Source: Kwoniella bestiolae CBS 10118
Lineage: Eukaryota; Basidiomycota; Tremellomycetes; Tremellales; Cryptococcaceae
Direction: 5' to 3'
Length of the DNA stretch: 64,000 bases
Assembly: GCF_000512585.2 (NCBI RefSeq)
Contig: NC_089243.1
Coordinates: 1,984,001 to 2,048,000, forward strand
Position 1 is the first letter of the stretch. Each line of letters opens with the position of its first letter. The notes beneath the pieces are model-generated. The model was not told where the DNA came from, did no database searches, and saw nothing but the letters and a program-made list of their open reading frames with translations. This document shows positions 34,815 to 45,742 of the stretch, in pieces. Made by a program: the position numbers and the translations under genes.

Positions 34815-37438
34815 TCATATAGCGCTAGCTACATCCTTGGCCAAGCCGACTTTCCTAAATGCCAAAAAGATAATAACCAGTACTGATCGCACAAACCCAA
34901 ACTCACTCAAACTCAGCTTACTCATACACAGCAAGGAGAGGAAAGGAAACTTACCAAAGCAACAACAACCAGCGTTAAACCATAGGGAGATCCTCAAACC
35001 ATGTAATAGACCGCTGGTCGATTCGAGGCGAGTGAGAATTATCGAGGAGAGGCATAGATCGAGAGTGCCGGCGATCTGTCGAGATCACTCTTCTTCAGCA
35101 TGGGAACAAGTCTTGTGAGTTGTAGAACAAGGAGATCGCCCTCACTTGCAAGGCGACTTGAAATAATGCACCGGCGATACTTTGCTCGTCACTATGTCAA
35201 TACCCCAAATTATCAGTCCCTCACTACCTTTCGATGCCCAGCAGGATATAGCGAACCACTCACTCATCAACCAGATTGGAGATCATCACACTCCCGATCG
35301 GAATGGTCAGATCCCCTCCGAAGGGCTGTAAGATCGCACCGAAGAATTTATGGCCCCAGTAGATCGAATGAGGGGGTTGGAAAGCGAAGAGGGCGTTGGC
35401 GAGGCTAATCGGTGTGAGAAAGGATAGAGGGTTAGTGCGACCAGACGATGATGTTGCTTGTTGGGATGCCTATCCACTTACCCGGTCGATATTCCTCCTA
35501 AAGCTAGTAAGATGGGAGCCGAGATACGAGGAGCAGCAAGTGTGACCAGGTACTAAAGCATGTAACATGATGTCGGTCTAGTGAATGCTATATCTCACTT
35601 GACCGATATTGCAACACCCACCGAACAGATCACACCGGTAATAGGAGCAGGGAGGATATACACGGCATTCTTAAGGGGCGAGTATCCCAGGAGGTCTTGA
35701 TAATATACACTTGTGAGGTATACCCAGCCCTACCTCAGATATATCACATCAACCAACTCCATGAGATTCACACATTATCTCATGACCACTCACACAAACT
35801 CCCATCCAGTCGAAGAACGCTATTCCCAAAATAGCACTGATCCTCCATTTATGTCTTGTAAACACGCTCAACCTTACTATGGGCGGTACGTCGAATGCGG
35901 TTGAGGTAATTCGATGTTCGAGGTGATATTCCCATATACCGAAGAGGATGATCATCACAGCGGATATAGAGAAGACAGGTGGGATGTCTGGAAAGTACAT
36001 GTGTCAGTGCTGGGTCGAATGTCACCCCACCACACTCACAAGGCGTCTTCCATCCCCTCTCCACCAGCCCAGCTTGAGTGACCGAGAACAACAACAAACT
36101 CAAACCAACAGTGATCAGTCCTGCACCTATCCAATCCACTTTCTTGCTCCTATCTACCCCGTTTGGATCATTCCCAGAAATGTCAGATGGTGAAGCACGG
36201 GAAGGAGTGATCTTATCATCGGAGGGGATGTAGATTATACCGGTGATGATAGGGAGGATACCGAATCCTGCTATGAGGAAATAAAGGTATTGCCATCCTT
36301 TCCTGCGAGAGCCGAGCAACACAACATATCAGCCTATCTCAGAGAGAGGGAGAGATTTGATCTGAGGAGTATATGACATCACACTCACCGCCCCGTACCT
36401 GATATCAGCCCGCCTATCACCTCACCTACAACAGCACCTAACGGCGTACCCACACCCAGCGCAGCAAATGCCATTGTTCTGGATGGCTCCTCTCGAAATG
36501 TGGTTCCTATTATCCCGAACCCTGCTGGTGCGGAGATGGACAGGCCTAGTCCCGCAATGGCTCGAAAGACGGTGAGAGCAATCCGATTCTGATGATGGTT
36601 AACATCATGTAGCATTAACAAACCTCCCCAGGTAGATATATTTGCAAGTAACTTGGGCATGAGAACGGGATGTTAAGTGTGGAAATAGCTTGAATTGCTC
36701 ACTGGTATAACCCCTGAGATTATATTGGCGATACTACTAACTAACATTCCGAGGAGGTATAACTTCTTTCGACCGTACAAGTCTGCCAATCGACCAGAGA
36801 CTAATAGACCACTACATACAAGTTCAGCTGACTCACTCTCGATGTGATGAATGTACCGAACTAACCATCCCTATACATACGTTATCAGCTTGTGATTTTC
36901 TATTTCTTTTCGTTGGAAATGTTAACTCACATATGCCAATTGATAAGCAGAAGTGACCTACAACATCCCCCACATCATCAGCTTTCTTCTACCATCACGA
37001 TTTGAGTAACTTGAGAGCTATGAATCACCCATTGCACCGCCAGAACAGATACATTGAAGTAATCAGCCATAACTGGTATGATCAGCAGTCCAGATCCCAC
37101 GGAGAGAGACTACGGCATGATCCACCGAATAGCATATTAGCTTTTCAGTGACTCTAGAGAGGGAGAGAGGAAGATGGATATACTGTAGGACGTACCATCA
37201 TAAAGTACGTTACTGAGATCGTCCCACCAAGCATTATCTTTTGGAGCCTACTTAAAACCAGTGGTCGCACTGGTACATCGACTTGATGTTGTGTTGGGTC
37301 CTCGTCGACGATTTTATCGGAAGGGATAGGTGACTCCACATCGTCCTTGATATCTTCTCCTGCGACCGATGGCACATCCGTGAGCTTCTCATCACCTGAT
37401 ATATCACGTTTGATAGTGTCCTTTGCAGATGTCGTCAT
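34815..37438 (-). CDS. Major facilitator superfamily transporter, DHA2 (14-TM) type
   Basis: Proton-linked exporter family; substrate unknown. Start ATG 37438 (MTTSAKDTIKRDISGDEK), stop TGA 34817-34815, about 13 exons. After an acidic cytoplasmic N-terminus come TM1 (KIMLGGTISVTYFMM), AVQWVTSAYQLAYG, motif A between TM2 and TM3 (GCGLLVSGRLADLYGRKKL), ALTVFRAIAGLGLSISAPAG, PSRTMAFAALGVGTPLGAVV (motif C region), WQYLYFLIAGFGILPIITG, and later helices to a C-terminal FRKVGLAKDVASAI. I first suspected a pseudogene because single frames are short, but splicing gives an unbroken match to the neighbouring paralogue at 38843 along the whole length. One donor is GTTAGT. The pair is head to head, suggesting duplication with inversion and shared control. 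ATR1-like drug or boron exporters are the closest family I know. Confidence 0.85.
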
Positions 37439-37686
37439 GACTTGATTGAAATAGACTAGGCGTATCAGTCAAAAGTCATCAGTACTGGTGAGTGAGGTGT
37501 GAGTATTCTGTGCGAGGAAGAAATGACTTTGACCAATGGACCGGTGAGCATTTGATGAAAGGAATATGGTACATATAGTACTCCTCGTGTTTTTTTAATT
37601 TTTGTTCTCTCATCGCACACACACAGTCCACCTTCCACTGTTATCGGCCATCCTTTGGGTGTGTGTGTTAGATCCTTTGACGCTGA

Positions 37687-37710
37687 TTTGATCGGATCAC
37701 ACCGATCAAA
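37687..37710. promoter_or_regulatory. Palindromic CGG-N6-CCG site with 9-bp arms
   Basis: Arms tttgatcgg (37687-37695) and ccgatcaaa (37702-37710) are perfect reverse complements around a 6-nt spacer, with CGG and CCG facing inward. It lies about 250 bp upstream of the minus-strand transporter. It looks like an operator for a dimeric Zn2Cys6 factor. Confidence 0.55.
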
Positions 37711-37935
37711 AGGCTCGAAATGATTGATCCGAGGTATACGGACGTGGAATGGTGCCTACTGCAGTATCTCCCATCAAAGATGATCAGCTTGTCATCAAAA
37801 CAAGATGTTAGGATGAACTGCACACTGTGTAATACGATCATGTTCATATTGTCATCCCGAAGTAGTGTTGATGATCGATGTTTGTAAGTTGAACGTGTCT
37901 GTGTTACGCGTCTGGACTACACCAGCAAGATTACC

Positions 37936-37948
37936 CGGTCCGATACCG
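37936..37948. promoter_or_regulatory. CGG-N7-CCG site 1
   Basis: CGG and CCG triplets separated by seven bases, in the middle of the region between the two divergent transporters. Spacing matches site 2. Confidence 0.35.
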
Positions 37949-38188
37949 GAACCAACAAATCAATTAAGGAATGCGACCTCTCCGCTCCATCTACCATACT
38001 GCACTTTCGTTAGCGTGCCACCTCGAGGAGCTGGCAAAACACCCAAAGCCGCATATCCCGCCTGCTACGAACAGGGACTACCGCTCCTCAGTTACAGCAT
38101 AATTCCGGAACGATGATCCACTCTATTTTACGAGTACAGTATTATACCAAAAGTTAACTCCGCTTCAACCATCTCCAATACTGGTAAA

Positions 38189-38201
38189 CGGCGTATATCC
38201 G
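38189..38201. promoter_or_regulatory. CGG-N7-CCG site 2
   Basis: Second CGG/CCG pair with the same 7-nt spacing, about 640 bp upstream of the plus-strand transporter start. Three inverted CGG pairs in one intergenic region is more than a casual reading would expect. Confidence 0.35.
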
Positions 38202-38842
38202 GACTAATCCTTGTTTCCTCAGGATCCAAGCCGCCGGGTCCCTGAAGATCACCTCATTGTTATTCCTTGAACCAAAATTTTGTTTTACTCTTTACGTTCA
38301 GCTATTTCCCAGTACAAGTCCCAACAAATTAGCTGTTTTATCCGTCTAACGCACGATGGGTGGTCCGAAGCACTTAGAAGACTCGACCGACAACGCGCCA
38401 AAAGGTTAAAAGGCTAATTTATCCAAAAGGTCAAAATTTGATAGCCTAATACCACCTCGGACGATTCACCTCATTCCAGACCTTGACGCCATCGTTGTGG
38501 ATAAACTGTTGAACTGCTTATCGAGAAACAACTATTTACCAGGTGACGCCGGTTTAGTGGGAAGTGGGACAAAAACGAAAATTTAACAGATTGACAGATA
38601 TGTCTTATGCAGTGAAAGGTATATAGAACGTGTATGGGATGCTGTTTCTACATTTCTTTCCCACCTACGTGTTCTGCGAACGATTTACTTACTACTATAA
38701 AGACAGCAGTATTGGTTTCCAGTCTGGTTGCTGAATACCTGGGTTGATAACGACACGTCCATCAGATCGATAACCACTCGATCAACAGTATCCTCATTCC
38801 CATCGCGTATCTTCACATTTCATACATCGAAAGTACAGCACG

Positions 38843-41279
38843 ATGTCCCCCAAACCCACCAAAATAACGATCGACCCAACCCCTATCAACCTCTCCAACC
38901 TCTCTCAGAACCAGAACCACGAGCATGGTGAAAATGGACCTCCTTCAGGATTTTCAACAGCGACCAACACACCATGGACCGAAGACCAACGATTCTCCTA
39001 CGCGTTCCATTCCGGACCATCCACAGCAGTGAACACCCCAATGGCAGGCGAAGATAAACCATTCTTGTTCCCCTCTTCGGCACCTTTGTCACGAATGACC
39101 ACCAGAGTATCTGAGAAGTCCGAGAAGGACCAAGATGGGAAGGAGCAAGACGAAGAGAAGGAAGAAGAATTGGCATCGGGTCGACAAACTCCTGCTGAGG
39201 ATGTTGTTGGAGCGTTGGAGAGTTACCCCATCCCTGAGAAAATCAGGTTGTCAAAGAGCAAACAGATCATCTTGGGAGCGGTGATGATGAGTACCACGTT
39301 TGTTGCTGTGAGTGATCCCTTCACATTGCCTACACGCCATTCGGTGGATACTGATTCAACGTATGCTATGATATAGTCCGCTACCAACTCAAGTACTTTA
39401 TTAGTCATTCCCAGTATCGCCAAGGACCTGGGAGTTACCGAGCTTCAAGCTCAATGGGTCAGTTCTGCATATGCCCTAGCGAATGGATGGTAAGTTGTTA
39501 CCCCATCCCCTCTGACAAGTCTGTACATGTACTGATGAGTATGATTCAGCGGTTTATTACTAGCAGGTAGAATAGCAGATCTGTATGGCAAGAAATGGCT
39601 CTTCCTGATTGGAATGGGTTTGTTCGTCGTTTTCAGTATCATCTCAGGTGTCATCAGGGTGAGTCGGGACGTTCATCACTCATCAGACCTTGGGAGTGTA
39701 TCTGACTGACGAGGCATCGATGTAACTCTAGAACTACATCGCCATCTGTGTAGTCCGAGCTATGGCCGGTCTAGCGATCTCTATCTCCCTCCCTGCCGCA
39801 TTCGGTATCATCGGTGTAACCTTCTCCGAAGAACCAGGACGTACGATGGCATTCTCAGCTTTGGCATTGGGATACCCAGTAGGTGGAGGTCCAGGTATGA
39901 TCTTCGCTGGTGTGGTTGCTGGGGCAAGCACGTAAGTCCATCTTGCCCTGTAAACTCATTTCGCATGACGTACTTGAGGCTGATACCGATGGTCGTTCTA
40001 GTCGAGCATGGCAATACGTGTTCTTCATTCTGGCTGGACTCGCCCTCATCCCGATCGTAGCGGGAGCTTTCGTCATCCCCCATGATCCACCTAAGATGTT
40101 GACGGCCACTACGAACAGGCGTGTAGATTGGTTGGGTGCATTTTTGATCACTGCGGCATTGAGTTTGTTCAGCTTCGCAATTACCCAGAGCGGTTTGGTA
40201 GAGAACGGATGGGGTCAACCTTGTAAGCAAACCCTTCTTGCATGACTACAAAAGAAGCTGATTGATGTTGGGGTTGATTGGTAGACATCGGCGCATGTCT
40301 CGGTATCTCCATTGTGATGTTCTTCGTGTGGGGATTTTGGGAAAAATGGGTCGTGAAGAATACGACCATACCCCCTTTGGTCAACATGTCGATCTTCTCG
40401 AGACACCAATGGATGGTTACTTCGATTTTGTCTCTTTCGTTCTGTGGATACCTCGCTATAGCCGTGAGTCTTCGAATAAATCGCTACCGTGGGTCGTTCG
40501 AGCATTAGTACTAAAATACCGAATGTGGCGCAGGGTTGGTTATACCTTACCACAATCTGGTATCAAAATCTCAAGCAAGAATCGCCCATCATCAACGCCG
40601 TGCATGTGCTCCCAGCTCCTATCGTAGGTATGGGAGCGTGCATTGTCGTACCACTACTCGCACCTCGAATGAAAGCGTCATACCTGCTCGTAATCGGTGG
40701 GATGTGTACTGCCACCGCTCAAGTTTTGTTCGCTGTGGCTCCGCTTGACCTGACCTACTGGGGCTGCGAGTTCATGAGTAACGTCTTTACTCCCTTTGGA
40801 GCCGATTTTACTGTGGGAATAGGTTCCGTTCTGATCTCTAATCTTGTTCTCGAGTGAGTTCTTTGCACGATTTGCTCGAAAAACGAAAGAAAATCCGCCC
40901 AAAAACCTCTTTTTTTTTCTTTTTTTCTTTTTTTTTTCCCCGCCACTTTCCCCTCATCCTCTCTCCCGTCTCAGCCCGTCAAACGATGGTCACTAACTGG
41001 GCTTCAACCCCACATAGGGACGAACAAGCCCTAGCAGGCGCATTATTCCAAACGGCCCTCCAAATCGCCTCGACCGTCGGAGTATGTGTCGCCTCATTGG
41101 TCCAAACGAACATAACCAACCAATCTGGTTCCCTCCACACCGGACTGAAAGACGCTTTCTGGTTGATGGCTGGGTTCTCGTGGTTGTCGGCTATCATTGC
41201 TGCCATCACGCTTAGGAAAGTGGGGCTGGCGAAGGATATTGGGAAACTGGTCAATGGGCAGATGAATGAGAAGAACTGA
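38843..41279 (+). CDS. Major facilitator superfamily transporter, DHA2 (14-TM) type, paralogue
   Basis: Start ATG 38843 (MSPKPTKITIDPTPINL), stop TGA 41277-41279, about eight exons. A long charged, Ser-rich cytoplasmic N-terminus (about 145 residues) precedes TM1 (QIILGAVMMSTTFVA). Family motifs after splicing: QAQWVSSAYALANGCGLLLA, motif A GRIADLYGKKW, VVRAMAGLAISISLPAAFGI, GRTMAFSALALGYPVGGGPG (motif C region), AWQYVFFILAGLALIPIVAG, RVDWLGAFLITAALSLFSFA, GWLYLTTIWYQNLKQESPI and the terminal LRKVGLAKDIGKLV. It aligns end to end with the divergent neighbour at 34815-37438 and shares several splice sites. The intron at about 40854-41017 is longer than average and carries a long T-rich run on the plus strand. 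The substrate is not predictable; the N-terminal tail is much longer than in the partner. Confidence 0.88.
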
Positions 41280-41892
41280 TTTGATTACGAACTATTAATG
41301 ATGATGAATAGGACGGGAATTTGGGTTGCGGTCTTATAATTTGGTGTTCGTGTAGTATACGTATAGATGAGTGGAAAACTTAGAAATATAGATAAATAGA
41401 TAGACACGGACAATGTTGGATTTCTGTTTGTACTTTCGATGGACTTTTCCGTAAAATATAATCACCCATAATTTTTTAATCAATCGATATAATTTGCTAT
41501 TTCACACACCATTGAGCTTCACGAATGTAACACATTTTGTCTCGTTGCATATACCAAGATACACACACAACTAAAGAAGACGACGCAGCGCGGCAAGGTC
41601 ACATCAGATGAACATGCAGCGCAATGCAACAACAACTACAGCACTCGGGATTCCCAACTGGTCCCCCACGTTGGTACTAACCGAGCGATATCCAGCTTGA
41701 GCTGCGCAGAGCTGACGGGATGCGGCGTTTTCTAGATTATATGACCGTAGATGGAAGCTGAGCCTTTGAAGATATTACATGGTGCTTGTATGGACGTACA
41801 GAACGATGTGCCATCTACTCTACCCAGGAAAGGGAAAATGATTGATCTCAGATAGGTTATCGCGAGTGGAATACACGGTATACATACACATA
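41280..41892. other. Convergent intergenic region
   Basis: About 610 bp containing the two facing 3' UTRs. The first 230 bp are A/T-rich. No gene was recognised. Confidence 0.5.
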
Positions 41893-43215
41893 CTAACCAA
41901 AGATATTACCCAAAACATCATCCATACCCTTCCCTTCCAACGTCTTACTCTTCTCGATAACCGGTCTCTGTCTATACGAACTACCTCTTTCAACCTCTCC
42001 TCCACCCTGAGCTGGTGCTTCATCGGTCTTACCGGACTGCGCTTTCTTGGCCTTTCGTTTATCGAGCACTCGAGCCAGTTCAACATTCTTGAGATACTCT
42101 GCTTGTTCGGCTTTGGAGCGAGTGATCTCGGTTCGCAGTCGGGCTTGGTGAGCTTGCCTCTCATAAGCTGTGAGTGATCAAGGGTTTATTAGTGATCAGG
42201 CTTGAGAAACAGAAAAGCATATGTCATGATACGGTAAGAGGTGAATGGCGGGTGTAATGATGACGATATCTCAGTCTGGGGGACTTAGAGGTACTTTTAG
42301 TATGAACAAAGACCCGATTCTGCTTTGGCATAACAACAAGACGCTTTTTGACAAGAGTCACAGACTTTGGATCGACATAGACAAGGGACTCACCAATCTG
42401 TTCACCCAGCATCTCCCATCTGAACCCGCTCAGATACTTCATCGTCCAAATATCGTCCCTCCACTTGTCCCCCTTCTTCCCACCTATCACCTGAGCGTTA
42501 AGCATAGACGCCACGGTCTTCGCAACGGATTTATCGAGGAACTCAACCCATGCTTCTGAGAAATTCGCACTGGGATGTTTCTGTTTCTTCTGTTGAGATG
42601 AGTTCGGGTTGTACCCTGTTGGAGCTGAGGGGGCGTTAGCTAAATCTATGCGTCCTCAGAGCCAATCGATATCACGCTAGGCGCAAGAGGAGTTGGCAGG
42701 TAGGGACAAATGTGTTATATAGCTTGAGAGCCACTTGAATCGCAAATAGCCTGAACATGGAGAAGGTTTGGGTCTGAATGTGGATAAGGCTTTCATAGAC
42801 TCGAAGCATATGACAGAGGATGATATTTGGATGGCAGGATATGTAATCACGATAAAAAAGTCGAGGTAACATGGTAACTCTCATGCCAAAAAGCCCTACA
42901 TTCAGACTCACCATCACGTCTCTGCGCATACACTTTCCCAATCTCACCCCACCTCCCCATGAGATGCCTGACCTTCTGAGGTGTCATTCCAGGAGGTAAC
43001 CTAGAAATATACACTATCCCTGGCGTAACGACCTTGCTCTTCTTTTTCTTCTTCTTCACCGTGACATCTTTGTCTTCGTTGCCTCCGTTAAACTTGGCTT
43101 TGACGTTAGATGTCGAAGAGGAAGGCTCGTTGAGTTGGAATTCGCCAACGTCTTCGGATTGTTCAAGTTCAGAAGACCTCGCGCGCTTGTTGGTCTTCTC
43201 TTCGAGGTCCGCCAT
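41893..43215 (-). CDS. ESF2: Pre-rRNA processing RNA-binding protein ESF2 (ABT1 family)
   Basis: Nucleolar small-subunit processome factor that stimulates the helicase Dbp8 in 18S rRNA maturation. Start ATG 43215 (MADLEEKTNKRARSSELEQ), stop TAG 41895-41893. An acidic, Ser-rich N-terminus and a poly-Lys stretch (nuclear localisation) are followed by the ABT1-type RRM: GIVYISRLPPGMTPQKVRHL, MGRWGEIGKVYAQ, then AWVEFLDKSVAKTVASMLN, and DDIWTMKYLSGFRWEMLGEQ. The C-terminus is a charged helix (AYERQAHQARLRTEITRSKA) ending GMDDVLGNIFG. At least three introns, two of them long (about 200 nt or more). The order and wording of these blocks match the family closely. Confidence 0.92.
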
Positions 43216-44031
43216 ACTTGTTGGAAATGTATATCGGTCGACTTGACGAGGAGATGTGCCTTCGATATCTTATCTGTGATACGCTATAGATGGATACGGA
43301 TTTGATTTAACGTTATGCAAGAAGGCGAATGACGATGAGAAGGAGAAGGACACGGGCTAAAAAGTTGAACGAAAACATAAAACAAAAACATCGTCTTCCA
43401 AGGTGGAGGTTGAATATGATTTATGAGCGGGATCAAATATCAGATTGACCTCCTTTGGCTCAACGGTTGGTGGCGAAGCCTCAAATGCCATTGAATTGGA
43501 TGATCCGTGCTGTTCTGTGCATTCACATGCCATGATCCGGTGCTATGTCCACTCTCAGACACAAGGGAGGATCCAAAAGGGTGAAAGGACCGACATATGA
43601 CGATGGGGAATCAACGGAAGGGCCAGATTATCCTGACACGTTTACGATAAGTACGATCAAAGGAAAGATTTAGGCGAGATTCGGACATCGCATCGAACGA
43701 GGTAGGGAACGGGAGGCCAGGTTCCAGCAGACATTACAGATGATCATCGCTGAGAATCAACATTTAATCTCATAACGGATTGACTGTGGGATGATGGGAT
43801 CATCGCGCCATCGTGCAGAGCATGAGGGGTAGCGACTGGTCCTTCCATAGGGGTTCACGGAAGATTCGACTCCAGCTATCCCCGGTTTCCAATTCTCAAG
43901 GTACCCGCTGTCAACAAAACAAACATATATATATAAACCCGTTTGCTTGATTTTCGAATTCGGGTCTCTCCCTACCACTTCCACGCTCAAGAACACTTCC
44001 ATATACAGCCCATAACCTATATCAACCCACC
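43216..44031. promoter_or_regulatory. Divergent region between ESF2 and a small TATA-driven gene
   Basis: About 815 bp. A TATA run (ATATATATATAAA, about 43924-43936) lies roughly 95 bp before the ATG at 44032. No other gene was recognised. Confidence 0.5.
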
Positions 44032-44456
44032 ATGTCAAGTAGTCGAGCTCCCCCTTTCTCCTATGCTACGGCAGTCCGCGCCGCTCGGACCCCAGCATCA
44101 GCAGGTAGTACGAATCACAGCGATACTCCTTGGCCCCCCCAATCTCCCTATGCACCACTGAGAGGTCCTCCTCCAGCAGGTGGAAGTCGACTGGTCACTC
44201 AAGAGGGGTCGAGCAGGGACGGAACGCTGAGCAGGACCACGAAACCAGAGTGAGTGACATTTCGAATCTCCTGGAATATGAGTGGCACGTTTATCTGACT
44301 CCATTTCACCTCAGGGAAGAAAGCAAGTCATCTGAAGTATACAACAAATCAAACGGAGACACTGCTTCGGGCGGATTCTCCACTTCGAAACAATCGAAGA
44401 AAACTAAATTTATGTTCATGTTGGGGGCTGAGGACGATGACGACGATTCCGAATGA
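44032..44456 (+). CDS. Small Ser/Pro-rich protein with acidic tail, unknown
   Basis: Not recognised. Exon 1 runs from ATG 44032 (MSSSRAPPFSYATAVRAART); the intron has donor GTGAGT near 44250 and acceptor CACCTCAG near 44315, with branch CTGAC; exon 2 ends TGA 44454-44456. The product is about 120 residues, rich in Ser, Pro and Ala, and ends in an acidic tail (GAEDDDDDSE) after a Lys-rich patch (SKKTKFMFML). It is probably disordered and soluble. A strong TATA run about 95 bp upstream and pyrimidine-rich leader sequence support a transcribed, possibly inducible gene. The short frame at 45166-45378 has a loosely similar end (Lys-rich patch, then EVYEKS and poly-Asp). Confidence 0.6.
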
Positions 44457-45165
44457 TCACCTCACGTTGCACGGGCTCAGCATTCGATTTTAAATCTTGG
44501 TACAGCTATTTCTGGACTATTTAATATTCTCCTCCCTCATCCTTTTCCATGTATGCCTTAGGTATGCGCATATGCGTGGAATCTGGGGCAGCTGCTTCAC
44601 ACGTAGTGGAAGACTGTCCTTTTTGCGTTACACCTTTTTAGCCTTAGTTTGAAAAAGTGATGTCGGGACATGTATCATAGCAATTCCACAAAGGAGCTGC
44701 CGTGAGGATGTGATAAAGGACCTCTCAAAGAAATGAGCATGGGACGTTCACCTCAATACTAACACCCTGTGGCTTTGATGATATAAAGTCAGCATATTCT
44801 TTACATTCGATACCTATCTCGTATCAATCATCCAATACAGTATATTTACACCGTCATTCGAAACTTGCAAGATATATTAATTTAGCCAGGATGGCTGAAT
44901 AGGTCTCTCAAGTCATTGCCGAAAGGTATTCAAAAGGCTGGCCAATCAGGCATGCAGAATTAATGCCAATGGCAGGCTCTGTCTATTCCGAGGCTTCTCA
45001 GTCAAATCGCAGCTTCATGAACACTCTTTCAGATTGTTCACGTGAGAACAAATGGGAATTCGAAAGCCGGATCAGGTCGCTCTCTGGAGATTCATTCGGC
45101 CCACTTGAGTCATTAAGTTATATGTCATATCGATTTCGCATTTGGAAACACACTTACTGTTACTG
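44457..45165. other. Region with no confident gene
   Basis: About 700 bp. A possible first exon exists at 44963-45041 (MPMAGSVYSEASQSNRS) followed by a GTGAGA donor, but its splice phase does not fit the acidic-tail frame downstream. I could not build a convincing spliced gene. Confidence 0.3.
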
Positions 45166-45378
45166 ATGCAACGGCTGAATGTCAGGGAACAAAAGAAGAA
45201 TCTCTTTTCATTTGGCTCACACACCGCTACCGGGCGTGCACTATCCTCATCATCACACCGGAATGCCAGGTCAGATGGGGATGTCTCTTCCGCAAGGGAG
45301 CGCTCCGGTCGTAACTCGATGATGGAGGTATACGAGAAGTCTATGAAGGGTGAAGACGATAATGACGATGATGATTGA
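45166..45378 (+). CDS. Short Ser-rich frame with acidic tail, doubtful
   Basis: Open frame of 70 residues from ATG 45166 (MQRLNVREQKKNLFSFGS) to TGA 45376-45378, ending in SMMEVYEKSMKGEDDNDDDD. The layout (Lys-rich patch, Ser-rich middle, acidic end) recalls the gene at 44032-44456, so it may be the last exon of a tandem relative or a decayed copy. A splice acceptor (ATGTCAG, about 45184) lies just inside the frame. Low confidence. Confidence 0.25.
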   Translation: MQRLNVREQKKNLFSFGSHTATGRALSSSSHRNARSDGDVSSARERSGRNSMMEVYEKSMKGEDDNDDDD

Positions 45379-45742
45379 GCGTCCGATTATCATATCACAT
45401 CTCACTTGTGGACATTGAGTTAGATCAGATCAGATTTTATTATGAATCCTTGTGTGAACATTGCGATGGGCAGTCAATACCTGGGATCTTCATGCATACT
45501 GTTATCCGCTCATGCCATGGTTATTTGACCCTCTCTGCCGAGCTGTTTGGGATCATCAAAGCTAGATAATTTGCATGCCCACCAGCGTGACAGGATATTA
45601 TACTTTGACGATAAACACATTTATTCCTACTATACTTCACTTCGATAATCAACATTGTATCAACATCATACTGTTCATTGCTCTTCCATCCTTCCCGCAT
45701 ACCAAACAATTCTGCTTCTCTGCGGTGGATCGTTTTCTTTTC
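45379..45742. other. Intergenic region
   Basis: About 360 bp before the 3' end of the pectinase gene. Nothing was recognised. Confidence 0.4.

Larger units (their letters stand above)
37439..38842. promoter_or_regulatory. Shared control region of the divergent transporter pair
   Basis: 1.4 kb without a credible gene. It holds a 9-bp-arm palindrome with CGG-N6-CCG at 37687-37710 and two CGG-N7-CCG sites at 37936-37948 and 38189-38201. It also holds A-rich stretches around 38390-38440. Such inverted CGG triplets are the usual target of fungal Zn2Cys6 regulators. Binding itself is inferred. Confidence 0.55.

Noticed and set aside
34815..37438. Minus-strand transporter as a pseudogene
   Set aside because: Short single frames gave that impression, but about 12 normal introns restore a continuous match to the neighbouring paralogue.
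37865..38116. Open frame of 83 codons between the transporters
   Set aside because: No coding support, and it overlaps one CGG-N7-CCG site.
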